Both the position numbers and the translations under genes were made by a program. From contig JNEM01016222.1 in assembly GCA_000697335.1 (NCBI GenBank), forward strand, positions 1-18,735: DNA of 18,735 nt, read 5' to 3'. The DNA is from Conidiobolus incongruus B7586. Taxonomy: Eukaryota > Entomophthoromycota > Entomophthoromycetes > Entomophthorales > Conidiobolaceae. Shown piece after piece: positions 10,100-18,735 of this stretch. How positions within the stretch are numbered: the stretch's first letter is position 1; every line of letters begins with the position of its first letter. Below the pieces are notes generated by a model. The model ran no database searches, had not been told where the DNA came from, and saw only the letters and a program-made list of their open reading frames with translations.

Positions 10100-11213
10100 T
10101 AAATAGTTTAATTTGTGGAATCAATAGTTTATTAGAACTTTTGTAGATTAGATTAAAATCTGTTAACTAATTATAAAAAGGGTAATTCTAAAGTTATATT
10201 AATATTATTCAAGTTTAATTTATAGTTGGTAAGTTAAGATTTTTGAAAATTAAACAGATGTTGTTTTTTTAAAGGGTATTTACTAGTTTTATAGTTAACT
10301 TAAGTTTTTTAACAGTAATAACAACTTTTGTTTGTTTTCAAATAAGCTTTAACTTCTTCACTAAAGGTTTTCTTTTAAAGCTTTAAAGTAGAAACATCTA
10401 TCATTTGAAACTTAAGTAGGTTAGAGTAAAATTTAAAAGATTAATTTTTAAGGTGGGAAGATTTAGTTATAAAGTAAAAGATATTATCAATTATAATTGT
10501 TGTATCATAAATGTCAGAAAAAAATATATTATTAAAGTGTTTTTTATTAACTAACTAAAGCTTTATTTGAAGGTTAAGGTATTATAATAGTTTGTAGATT
10601 TATTTTTCTTCAGTGATATTTAATATATTTAAACATATCTTATTAAATTTCTCAATTAATTATCTTGTAGAAGTTTTTTATTTAAGCTAGGAAAACTTTT
10701 CTCTTACTAATCAAACTTAATTTTTTAAGTAATACCTCTCTTTAAAGTTTTTTTCCAATTGTTTAAAAGTTTGTATTTTTGTAGTAAGTTATCCTCTTGA
10801 AAATTCTTTAAGATTAAACTTATAATAAGTTAATTACCAATTATAAACAGATTTTTCTAAAAAAGAAATAGCTAATTTAAAGATATTCTTTAAATTTTCT
10901 TCTAAGATTAAATTAAAGTAATTCTTTATACTTTTAAGGTAGTTTTTAAACTTGTAGAGATTTTTAAAATTATCATAAGTAGTTAATTTGTTTTTAAAAA
11001 TATTAAAGAGGTAGTTTAATATATTAACTATAGTAAAGTAACTAGTTTGTTAAATTTAAACTCTTTAAGATATATTTTTTTCAATCAAAAGTTGTCTAAT
11101 ATAAGTTTTTTAGAGGGTAATAAGCTTTTAAAGATTAAAGTTTTAAATTCACTTAGTAATTAAGCTGTTATCATTATTAAAATAATATAAAGGTATCTTT
11201 TTTTTAGTGGTAT
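10100..11213 (-). pseudogene. Element B gag region, broken
   Basis: It is collinear on the - strand with 4747-5860 of element C. The zinc-knuckle remnant falls near 10270-10330, where the - strand reads SCYYC followed by basic residues. It holds the same gag-core region as C and is broken throughout. Confidence 0.7.
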
Positions 11214-11323
11214 TATAGTATATAATATTAAATTTAAATAAAATAAATTATAGATAAAATTTAAAATAATAATAATTAAGTTTAATATAGATAGTTATTA
11301 ATTTCTAATAGGTTTTTAATAGT

Positions 11324-11339
11324 TTTGTTACTGTTACTA
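11324..11339 (-). other. Element B primer-binding-site region
   Basis: On the - strand the 5' LTR is followed at once by TAGTAACAGTAACAAA, the same block as at 4621 in C and 12077 in A. Confidence 0.6.
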
Positions 11340-11738
11340 TATAAGTATAGTGGTAATTAAACTAATATAGTATAGAGGAAAACTTAATATAAAAATAGTA
11401 TGGTATAAAATGTAATAATATAATGTAGCTGTAGTGTGCAAGTATAAACAAAGTTTAATTAAGTTTTAAACTAGGATAAGTCACTAACATATTAAAATTT
11501 ATATTAGGTAATGTTAATTTCCTATAATATTAATAGAATATAGTTTTAATTTTAGAAATAGTGTAAAAGTAAAAAATAGTAAAAATTGAGAAGAAAAAGA
11601 AAAACCTAGTTTATTAGAAAATTTAATACTATTTATACAATTAATTTAACTATATAAATATAAATTAATTATATAATTTATAGTTAATTGGATTATATTA
11701 AAGTATATATAAGAACTTAAAGAACTAGTCTCTTAACA
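11340..11738 (-). repeat. Element B 5' LTR (399 bp)
   Basis: Read on the - strand it starts TGTTAAGAGACTAG at 11738, the best-kept LTR start in the window, and ends CACTATACTTATA at 11340. It pairs with 309-707. Its start abuts AATTA and element A's LTR in the opposite direction, so two LTRs lie head to head here. Confidence 0.92.
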
Positions 11739-11743
11739 AATTA
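11739..11743. repeat. Right target-site duplication of element B (AATTA)
   Basis: Identical to 304-308. Element A's 5' LTR continues from 11744. Confidence 0.88.
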
Positions 11744-12076
11744 TATAATTAATTTATACTTTTATAACTAAATTAATTATATAAATAGTATTAAATTATC
11801 TAATAAATAAAGTTTTTCTTTTTCTTCTCAATATTTATTATTTCTTATCTTTTTTATTATTTCTAAAATTAAAACTATATCCTATTAATATTATAATATA
11901 TTAATATTATCTAATATAAATCTTAATATATTAGTGACTTATCTTAATTTAAAACTTAATCAAACTTTGTTTATATTTATATGCTATAGTTATATTATAA
12001 TACTATATTTTATATTATACTACTCTTATATTAAATTTTCCTCTATATTATATTGGTATTTGTAACTATGTTTATA
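11744..12076 (+). repeat. Element A 5' LTR, second part (333 bp)
   Basis: Continues the family LTR from the base after 308, beginning TATAATTAATTTATAC and ending AACTATGTTTATA before the primer-site block. It shares subfamily features with 18287-18683 and not with B or C, for example CTTTTATAACTAAA and TATTGGTATTT. Confidence 0.9.
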
Positions 12077-12092
12077 TAATAACAATAACAAA
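12077..12092 (+). other. Element A primer-binding-site region
   Basis: TAATAACAATAACAAA directly follows the LTR at the position equivalent to 4621 in C. It is the most eroded of the three. Confidence 0.5.
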
Positions 12093-12199
12093 ACTATCAA
12101 AAAACCTATTAAAAATTAATAATTACCTGTATCAAATTTATTTATTATTATTTTAAATCTTATTTATAATTTATTTTACTCTAATTTAATATTATACAC

Positions 12200-13320
12200 T
12201 ATAATACCATTAAAAAAAAGATACCCTTATACTATTTTAATAATAATAGTAATTTAATTACTAATTGAATCTAAAACTTTAGTATTTAAAAACATATTAC
12301 CCTCTAAGAAACTTATATTAAATAACTTTTGGTTAAGAAAAATATAACTTAAAAAGCTTAAATCTAACAAACTAGTTATTTTATTATAGTTAATATATTA
12401 AACTACCTCATTATTATTTTTAAAAACAAATTAACTATTTATAATAATTTTAAAAACTTTTACAAACTTAAAAACTTCTTTAAAAATATAAAGAATTATC
12501 TTAATTTAATTCTTAATAAAGATTTAAAAAATATCCTTAAATTAACTATTATTTTAGAAAAATCTATTTATATTTAGTAGTTAACTCATTACAAATTTAA
12601 TCCTAAAAAGTTTTTAAAGGGATAACTTATTACAAGAATATAAACCTTTAAATAATTAGAAAAAACCCTTAAAGAGAGGAATTACCTAAAAAATCAAGTT
12701 TAATTAATAAAAGAAAAGCTTTCTTAAATAAAAAACTTTTATAAGGTAATTAATTAAAAAATTTAATAAGATATATTTAAATATATTAAATATCACTAAA
12801 GAAGAATAAATTTACAAGTTATTATAATACTTTAACCTTTAAGTAAAACTCTCACTAATTAACAAGGAATATTTTAATAATATGTTTTTTTTAATATTTA
12901 TAATATAGTAATTATAATTGGTTATATCTTTTACTTTATAATTAAATCTTTATACTTTAAGAATTAATCTTTTAAAATTTACTCTAATTTATTTAAATAT
13001 CAAATGATAAATATTTCTGCTTTAATACTCTATAAGAAAACTTTTAGTAAAGAAGCTAAAGCTTACTTGAAAGTAAATAAAAGTTGTTATTATTACTAAA
13101 AGACACAAGTTAATTATAAAGCTAATAACTCTCTTCTTAAAAAGCAATATTTATTTAATTCTCAATAATTTTAATTTACCAATTATAAATCAAACTTGAA
13201 TAATATTAATATTACCCTAAAATTACCTTTTTCATAATTAATTAGCAAATTCTAATCTAATCTACAAAAGTTTTAATAGACTAATGATTTTACAAATTAA
13301 ACTATATATACTAGAGAAAT
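12200..13320 (+). pseudogene. Element A gag region, broken
   Basis: Collinear with 4747-5860 of C after adding about 7,456 bases. The zinc-knuckle position is near 13083-13145. More A/T-rich than C's gag, with no open frame of note. Identified by alignment to C rather than by its own motifs. Confidence 0.66.
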
Positions 13321-13334
13321 CTAATTTATTAAAC

Positions 13335-13745
13335 TATTAAAAACTAAAAATATTTTAGTAATTAATTTATCTTATAATTTTTTACCTTTAACTATCATAC
13401 TATTATTTATTTTAACTAGATACTTTATAGATATACTTGTTAATGTTTTAATTAACTTTAGTTATTTTATCTATATTATCTTTTCTTTTATTATTATAAA
13501 ACTATCTTTACCTATTTAAAAAAACAGCTTAATAATTGAATATGCTAATAATTTAATAGAATAAGTATTTAATACTATATTTAGATACTTATCATTACTT
13601 CTTAATTACTCCTAATATATTAAATTTTTAGTTAGTAACATTAGTTATAGTTTTATACTAGGTTAAAATCAGTTTAAATATCATAGTTTTTATTTATAAA
13701 TATTATTTTAAATGGTTACAAATCTATTTTATTTATATTCTAAAA
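13335..13745 (+). pseudogene. Element A protease region, broken
   Basis: Collinear with 5880-6290 of C. It keeps a SYSFILG stretch near 13640-13665 matching the end of the retropepsin region. Assigned by position and alignment. Confidence 0.55.
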
Positions 13746-14044
13746 AAAATTAGTAAAATTAATCATAAAAAATTTACATTACTTTATTATAAAACTATTA
13801 AATACTCTACCTAATATTAATTGTATAATTATGTTAAATAATTCTATTATTATAAATAAAAACTAATATAAAAGACTGATTAAAAACTTTAATAATCTAT
13901 AGGGATTTATATTTGTTTATTATTTACCTATTAGTACTTAATTTGTTAATTTTAATAAAATTATAACTAATGACTATTTCTTATATAATATAGTAAGTTA
14001 ATTTATTAATGTTTTTAAACTTGTAAGTAGATTACCTCTTAAAT

Positions 14045-14745
14045 ATAATATTAAATATAAAATTAAACTTCTTTAAATATACAATTATACTTAAAGCTTA
14101 TTTATCACTTATTTCTTAAATAATATTGAATTTTAAAAGAAGAAATCTAAAAATTACTTGAAAATAAATATATTAAACCTTTTTCTTTGCTATAAAGATC
14201 TCTTATCTTTTTTGTATAAAAAGCTAATAGTGGTTAAAATTATATATTGGTAACTGTGTTTTAAACTTTAAAATTATTAAAGATAAAACCTCATTACTAA
14301 ATTTATATAATATTAGGGATGAACTACTTAAATCCATTATATTCATTAAATTAGATGTTAGAAATAGTTATTATAATATTAAAGTTAAAGAAAATTCTAT
14401 TCTTTTAATTATTTTCAATATTTTATTAAGCTATTATAAATTTACTATGATAAACTTTAAATTATGTAATATCTTTGTAACTTTCACCTAATTTATTAAA
14501 TCCCTTTTTAACTTGATTTTTAATAATTTTATTATTACTTACCTTGAAAATATCTGAATCTATTCAAAAACTAAAAGAGAATATATTTAGCATATTAATT
14601 AAATTTTACAAATTATTCAAGAATATAAATTACCTTTAAAGTTATTAAAATGTATTTTTAGTATTTCTTTAGTTTCCTTTTAGAGTTATATTATTTCTTC
14701 TTAAGGAATTAACATTAATTTAATTAAACTTAATGATATAAAAGC
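14045..14745 (+). pseudogene. Element A reverse transcriptase region, broken
   Basis: It aligns with 6590-7290 of C. Landmarks are IKLDVRNSYYNIKVKENS near 14346-14400 and the catalytic-box region around 14540-14580, with YSKTKREY following. Ty3/Gypsy type. Broken in many places. Confidence 0.8.
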
Positions 14746-14794
14746 TTTTACTATACTTATAAACAAAGATTAACTTATGTTTATATTTAAATTA

Positions 14795-15260
14795 TTAAAT
14801 TACTTTAAAGATTTGATTGATTCTTCTGTTGAATTTATAACTTTTCTAATTAATTTTTTGAGAAAAAACTCTCTTTTTAAATAAACCCCATTATACATTT
14901 TTTACATAAATGCTTTAATTTTCTATATTATTAATATTTTTACTTTATCTATTTTTTATCTTAAACTATCTATTATTATTTTTACTAATTTTAATTCTTT
15001 TGTAATTAGTAGATAATTAGCTTAATTTAAATTTAATTTATATTTTACCTTTTAACTATAAAAAAAATATTAAATAAGGGAAAATAAGTTAAGTTTAATT
15101 TTATAGATATTATCTTAAAACTTATAACATTCTAGTTAAAAAAAATAAAGCTAATTGAATTAAAATATCTAGTTTATAAACAAGAACTTTTTGTTTTAAT
15201 AGAAATAATTAAAAACCATTCATATTTCTTGCTTTGCAACCTTTTCTTAATATTTACAGA
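14795..15260 (+). pseudogene. Element A RNase H region, broken
   Basis: Collinear with 7340-7800 of C: the LLNYFKDLIDSSVEFI connection near 14795-14840 and the ELFVLIEIIKNHSYFL-like end near 15180-15235. Broken. Confidence 0.72.
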
Positions 15261-15496
15261 TTATATATTAATTATCTATTTAAACACTTAAAAGTATTTA
15301 TTAGGAAAATAAATTAAATAAATTAAAACTATTTAAGCATATTTTTTCTTTATCTAATATCTTTTAGGTTAATAAAATTATATAATAGATACTTAATTAA
15401 AAAATCTTATATACTTACCCTTTTATTCTAATTATAAAAACCTAGCAAATATTAACACAATAATCATTAATAAAGAAAATAAAGAATTTTTTAAAT

Positions 15497-15498
15497 TA
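15497..15498. repeat. Left TA target duplication of the mariner
   Basis: The TA before TTACTCTGCA is matched by TA at 16803-16804. Taking out one TA and the transposon gives AAATTACTTTAAGAAAC, which aligns with AAACTACTTTAAGAAAC in elements C and B. Confidence 0.85.
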
Positions 15499-15530
15499 TT
15501 ACTCTGCATTTTTAATAATGGGAATTTTTT
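15499..15530. repeat. Mariner left terminal inverted repeat
   Basis: Begins TTACTCTGCATTTTTAATAA, then TGGGAA and a T run. It pairs with the reverse of 16770-16802; both share TTAC, an ATTT block and AATAATGGGAA followed by a T run, with a one-base length difference on each side of that block. Confidence 0.85.
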
Positions 15531-15592
15531 GCAATTAAAAATAAATAAACATTTGAATATATAATATATAAAAATAAATATATAATATAAAT

Positions 15593-16627
15593 TTAATAGT
15601 TTCTTCTATTATTAATAACTTTTTGCTATACTTTTAGCAAACTTCTAACACTTAAAAAATAATTCTTTTTATTAAGGACTGAAATTTGATGTTTCACAAA
15701 CCAATTAAATTTTCCTGCAAAAATTTTCTTTCCTGCAAGCTGGTTTTTTAATTGCCTAAAGCAATTATAATCACATAGGTTATAATCAAGGGAATATACT
15801 GGATGTGGTAGTTCTTTCTAGTTATTTTTAATTAGAAAGTTTTTTACAGCTTTAGATTTATGTATTTTACAATTATTATGCAAAATAATAGGTCTTTTCA
15901 AATTATATTGAGAACACTAATTAGAAATACTTTTATTTAAAAAAGTAATATATAGTTTATTATTAATTGATTTTCCTTCAGGAACTAAATAAGAATAGCA
16001 TATACCATTATAATCTATTATAATAATTAATACTCACTTATTAACAAAGTGTTTATTTAAAGGGATTTGTAGAGGGGGTTGATTTAGCTTAATCTAGCAT
16101 CTTGATTTGTGTTTTAGTAAAGGATTATATATAAGGATCCAAGATTCATCAATTGTAATTATTTATTGTAAAAGTTTAGGCTTCTGGTAATATTTCAATA
16201 AGTTTTGTTTAACAATAGCTACTCTAGCTTTTTTTTAAGCTTTAGTTAAATTATAAGGTACCCATTTTATATTTTTATTTATTAATTTTAGTTTAAACTT
16301 TAAAATATATAAAATACTTGTTAAACTAATATTAAAGTGCTTAGATAATTCTCTAGCTGAAATAAAAAGGTGCTTTTCAATATATTTTTTCACTCTATTT
16401 ACAATTGAAAGAGTGATAGTTAAAGTTGGTTTTTTAGATTTTAGCAGGTTTTGAATAGTTTCTCTCCTAGCTTTAAAGTAATTTACCCAGCAATAAATTG
16501 TTGATTTAGATAATGCTTCATTACCAAAAGCTGCTTGTAAATTTTAAATAATTTTAGAGGGTTTATGGTTAAGTTTTACTAATACCAAAATAAAAGACTT
16601 TTGATGATTACTATTTAGTTTAAGCAT
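15593..16627 (-). pseudogene. Mariner DD34D transposase, interrupted by eight stops
   Basis: ATG at 16627 to TAA at 15593-15595 gives 344 codons, the normal mariner length (about 345), in a single frame with no frameshift. Residues 1-120 are the DNA-binding part, with FGNEALSKSTIYCWVNYF at 34-51. KWVPYNL at 121-127 is the mariner linker motif. IDESWI at 159-164 holds the first catalytic Asp (160). LHNN at 249-252 occupies the second catalytic site, where Asn 251 replaces Asp. HPVYSLDYNLCDY at 275-287 holds the third Asp (286), giving 34 residues between sites two and three (DD34D type). In-frame stops fall at codons 28, 131, 155, 178, 198, 237, 270 and 334 (TAA, TAG and TGA). All are explainable by C-to-T or G-to-A changes of Gln, Arg or Trp codons. 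The enzyme would cut and paste the element at TA; this copy is inactive. Confidence 0.93.
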
Positions 16628-16769
16628 GATTAAATTAAACAACCAATTTTAAAAAGTTAATTTTTTAATCAAAAAAACTAATATATATATTAAAAATATA
16701 TAATTTCCTATTAACTTTGTATAAATTTATTTATTTCAAACTAATAATTTATTTGAAAAATCAGAAATT

Positions 16770-16802
16770 AAAAAATTTCCCATTATTTTAAATTCAAGGT
16801 AA
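16770..16802. repeat. Mariner right terminal inverted repeat
   Basis: Its reverse complement begins TTACCTTGAATTTAAAATAA, then TGGGAAA and a T run, pairing with 15499-15530. Mismatches cluster in the first half. Confidence 0.85.
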
Positions 16803-16804
16803 TA
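16803..16804. repeat. Right TA target duplication of the mariner
   Basis: Second copy of the TA at 15497-15498; element A sequence (CTTTAAGAAACAC) resumes right after. Confidence 0.85.
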
Positions 16805-16899
16805 CTTTAAGAAACACTACTAAATAATAATTTCTTTATTTTAATTAAAGAAGAACTGTTTAAATTATTAGAACACTAATCAAAATATGTCAAAAGATT

Positions 16900-18010
16900 T
16901 AAAATTATTGATAACTTACTATATTATAATAACTATTTATATATCCCTAATATTCTTAAGATTTAATAAGCAATATTTAATAAATATTATAAATTACTTG
17001 TTAGAAGATATTAAAATTAGTTAAAAACTATTAAGAGAATTAAAATAAAATATTACTAGCTTTTTTTAATTAAATTAGTTTAAAAATACATTAATACCTG
17101 TAATATATGTTAAAGAATTAAATATAATACTTAATTAAAATATAGTAAACTTATTTTTTTATAAGTCCCTAATAAAATTGAATAACAAATCCAACTTGAT
17201 TTTATAGAAATTCTTAAATTAACAATTAGTTATAATAATTTATTAATTGTAATTGATTTATTCTTTAAATATGTTTATTTTATTCCCTGTTTTAAAACTT
17301 CTTTAGTTAAAGATATTGCAAAACTATTATTCTCTAATATTTTTACCTATTATAAAATTCCACAAACTATTATATCTAATAGAGATATACAATTCAACTT
17401 TTAATTTTAAAAGTTACTATTTTTTCCCTCAAAATTAATTTAGCTATATCTACTACTATTTATTTTTAAACCAATAAACTTGCTGAAAAAACTATTAAAA
17501 CTTTAAAATAAATAATTAAAGCTTATATTAATACTAATCAGTTAAATTAAAATTCCTATATCTATTAACTTCAATATTTATTCAATATCTTTATCAATTA
17601 ATCAACAGGTTTTAACCTTTATTTCATCAATTATAATAAATATCTTAATTTAATAATTACTTTAAAAGTTTAAATCAACTTATCTTTAGATGTTGTTAAG
17701 CTTTAATCTAATATGAAATATATTTATTCCCTTATTAAATTTAATTTGGAAGAGAATTAAAAGATTATAGAACAATAATATTTAAAGTTATTTAAGAATC
17801 CTCTTAAATATAAAACTAATATATTTGTATATTTAGAACAATTTACTTTTAAACCTATCTTACTTAAATCTAGCTTAAATCCAAAATATTTGCTATTATA
17901 TTATAACCCTTATAAAATTCAATCTATTAATTCAAATTTTAAAAATATTACCTTAGAATTACCCTTAACTTTAAAAATCAACTTTACCTTTTACATATCC
18001 AAAATCAAAC
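16900..18010 (+). pseudogene. Element A integrase region, broken
   Basis: Collinear with 8150-9250 of C after adding about 8,760 bases. The core region VIDLFFKYVYFIPCFKTS lies near 17250-17305 and AEKTIKTLK near 17480-17510. KSTGFNLYFINYNKYLNL-type sequence is near 17600-17655. Broken throughout. Confidence 0.8.
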
Positions 18011-18069
18011 CTTATTTTAAAGATTTTAATACCTTTCTTAATTAATTAAATACTTTAAAACTAGATATA

Positions 18070-18245
18070 ATTATTAATTAAGATAGAGAAAAAAAATACT
18101 ATATTAATTACATAATTAAATTTAAATCTATTAGGAATAAGCTTTATTTTTATATAAAATAAATAGATTATTTTATTAAAGAAGTTATATAAGAGCCTTT
18201 AGAGATTATTAAAAATACCTTAGCTTATTATACTTATTTATAAAA
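18070..18245 (+). pseudogene. Element A chromodomain remnant
   Basis: KKYYINYIIKFKSIRNKLYF is near 18090-18150 and EPLEIIKNTLAYYTYL near 18190-18240, aligned with the chromodomain of C at 9310-9490. Last coding part before the 3' LTR. Confidence 0.73.
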
Positions 18246-18279
18246 ATCTAAAGAGTGTGTCTCTTTTAAGAAACTTATT

Positions 18280-18286
18280 AAAAGAA
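18280..18286 (+). other. Element A polypurine tract
   Basis: AAAAGAA directly before the 3' LTR, at the place of AGGGGAG in element C. Recognised by position only. Confidence 0.5.
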
Positions 18287-18683
18287 TATTAAGAGACTAA
18301 TTCTTTAAATTCTTATATATACTTTTATATAATTTAATTAACTATAAATTATATAATTAATTTATATTTTTATAACTAAATTAATTATATAAATAGCATT
18401 AAATATCTAATATACAAGGTTTTTCTTTTTTCTCTCAATACTTATTATTTCTTATTTTTTTCACTATTTTTAAAATTGAAACTATATCCTATTAATATTA
18501 TAGTATATTAGCACTACCTAATATAAATCTTAATATATCAGTGACTCATCCTAGTTTGAAACTTAATTAAACTTTGTTTACATTTGTACACTATAGCTAT
18601 GTTATAATACCATGTCTAGTGTTATGTTATTTTTATATTAAGTTTTCCTCTATGCTATATTGGTATTTATGACCATATTTATA
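18287..18683 (+). repeat. Element A 3' LTR (397 bp)
   Basis: Starts TATTAAGAGACTAATTC and ends GACCATATTTATA, followed by TTATT. It aligns over its full length with the split 5' LTR (244-308 plus 11744-12076) and shares its subfamily features. Confidence 0.91.
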
Positions 18684-18688
18684 TTATT
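18684..18688. repeat. Right target-site duplication of element A (TTATT)
   Basis: Exact match of 239-243 at the outer end of the 3' LTR. Confidence 0.8.
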
Positions 18689-18735
18689 AATATAATTTAT
18701 ATATATATAAATTAAAATTTTTAATCAATATTTAA
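18689..18735. other. Right flank, A+T-rich DNA
   Basis: Forty-seven bases of almost pure A/T with a TATATATA run. Too short and too simple to assign. Confidence 0.6.

Larger units (their letters stand above)
309..11738 (-). mobile_element. Element B: middle Ty3/Gypsy chromovirus fossil
   Basis: This is a full-length, broken LTR retrotransposon on the - strand, inserted in element A's 5' LTR. Its 3' LTR is 309-707, its 5' LTR is 11340-11738, and its interior is 708-4221 plus 9937-11339. Element C interrupts it in the protease region. Without C and its duplication, B is about 5.72 kb. Both LTRs are 399 bp. They differ mostly by transitions: roughly ten in the first ninety positions by eye, with no clear transversion there. 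This pattern suggests RIP rather than ordinary slow decay, so LTR divergence should not be read as a clock. B is younger than A and older than C. Dozens of breaks lie across its coding region. Confidence 0.93.
15499..16802 (-). mobile_element. Mariner-family DNA transposon, decayed (1,304 bp)
   Basis: It is a complete Tc1/mariner element in outline: TA target duplication, imperfect terminal inverted repeats of about 32 bp, and one transposase gene filling the middle on the - strand. At 1.3 kb its length is normal for mariner. It sits in element A between RNase H and integrase. It is less A/T-saturated than the surrounding retroelement and keeps many CpA and TpG pairs, so it probably arrived later than A or suffered less RIP. 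No other copy lies in this window. Confidence 0.94.
244..18683 (+). mobile_element. Element A: outermost Ty3/Gypsy chromovirus fossil
   Basis: This is a full-length but heavily broken LTR retrotransposon on the + strand. Its 5' LTR is split into 244-308 and 11744-12076 by element B. The interior is 12077-18286 and the 3' LTR is 18287-18683. Removing B with its 5-bp duplication and the mariner with its TA leaves about 5.70 kb, matching the other two copies. The order gag, protease, reverse transcriptase, RNase H, integrase, chromodomain can be followed by alignment to element C. It is the oldest insertion of the nest, because B sits inside its LTR. Its LTRs share features that B and C lack, such as a TATTGGTATTT stretch near the 3' end, so it belongs to a slightly different subfamily. 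Erosion is heavy, with dozens of breaks. Confidence 0.92.

Noticed and set aside
309-11738. APOBEC-like editing as the cause of the base changes
   Set aside because: Such editing acts mainly on one strand of the cDNA. Here both C-to-T and G-to-A changes are seen within the same LTR, and the mariner, which has no cDNA stage, is affected too.
11700-11790. Palindrome or origin-like structure near the head-to-head LTRs
   Set aside because: The symmetry comes from two LTRs of one family meeting in opposite orientation plus A/T-rich sequence; no independent structure is needed.
15593-16627. Reassigned stop codons (ciliate-type code) to explain the interrupted transposase
   Set aside because: TAA, TAG and TGA all occur in the frame, several at positions where the family has Trp rather than Gln, and the retroelements show the same transition pattern in noncoding LTRs.
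1-18735. Mitochondrial or plasmid DNA, given the A+T level
   Set aside because: No mitochondrial genes, tRNAs or rRNAs are visible. The window is filled by nuclear-type LTR elements and a mariner.
1-18735. CRISPR arrays, riboswitches, tRNA or rRNA genes, tandem satellites
   Set aside because: Repeats present are LTRs, target duplications and terminal inverted repeats only. Short A/T runs and local palindromes are expected by chance at this composition.

Overview
This window is wall-to-wall fossil mobile DNA, and I find no intact host gene in it. It is extremely A+T-rich (well over four fifths A/T by eye). It contains three decayed copies of one Ty3/Gypsy-type LTR retrotransposon family and one decayed mariner DNA transposon. 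The three LTR copies differ from each other almost only by C/T and G/A transitions, mainly at CpA and CpT sites read on either strand. That is the mark of repeat-induced point mutation (RIP), so the likely source is an A+T-rich repeat island of a filamentous fungus, probably an ascomycete. The species cannot be named from this sequence.

Layout, read as Russian dolls. Element A (+ strand, 244-18683, target duplication TTATT at 239-243 and 18684-18688) is the outer copy. Element B (- strand, 309-11738, target duplication AATTA at 304-308 and 11739-11743) landed inside A's 5' LTR and split it into 244-308 and 11744-12076. Element C (+ strand, 4222-9931, target duplication ATATA at 4217-4221 and 9932-9936) landed inside B's protease region. 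The mariner (15499-16802, transposase on the - strand, TA duplication at 15497-15498 and 16803-16804) landed in A between the RNase H and integrase regions. With inserts removed, A, B and C are about 5.70, 5.72 and 5.71 kb, and all LTRs are 396-399 bp, so each copy is full length in outline. Only 238 bp on the left and 47 bp on the right lie outside the stack.

Each LTR element has the order LTR, primer-site region, gag (zinc-knuckle remnant near its end), protease, reverse transcriptase, RNase H, integrase, chromodomain, polypurine tract, LTR. The integrase-linked chromodomain places the family among the chromoviruses. In living relatives that domain can steer integration toward heterochromatin, which fits copies of the family inserting into each other. 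All three are heavily broken. The mariner keeps one full-length frame of 344 codons with eight in-frame stops, all explainable by transitions, and its second catalytic aspartate reads as asparagine. It is visibly less A+T-saturated than its host.

I see no undescribed biological system. What is worth keeping is the exactly resolved four-element nest, its relative insertion order, and the RIP record in it.
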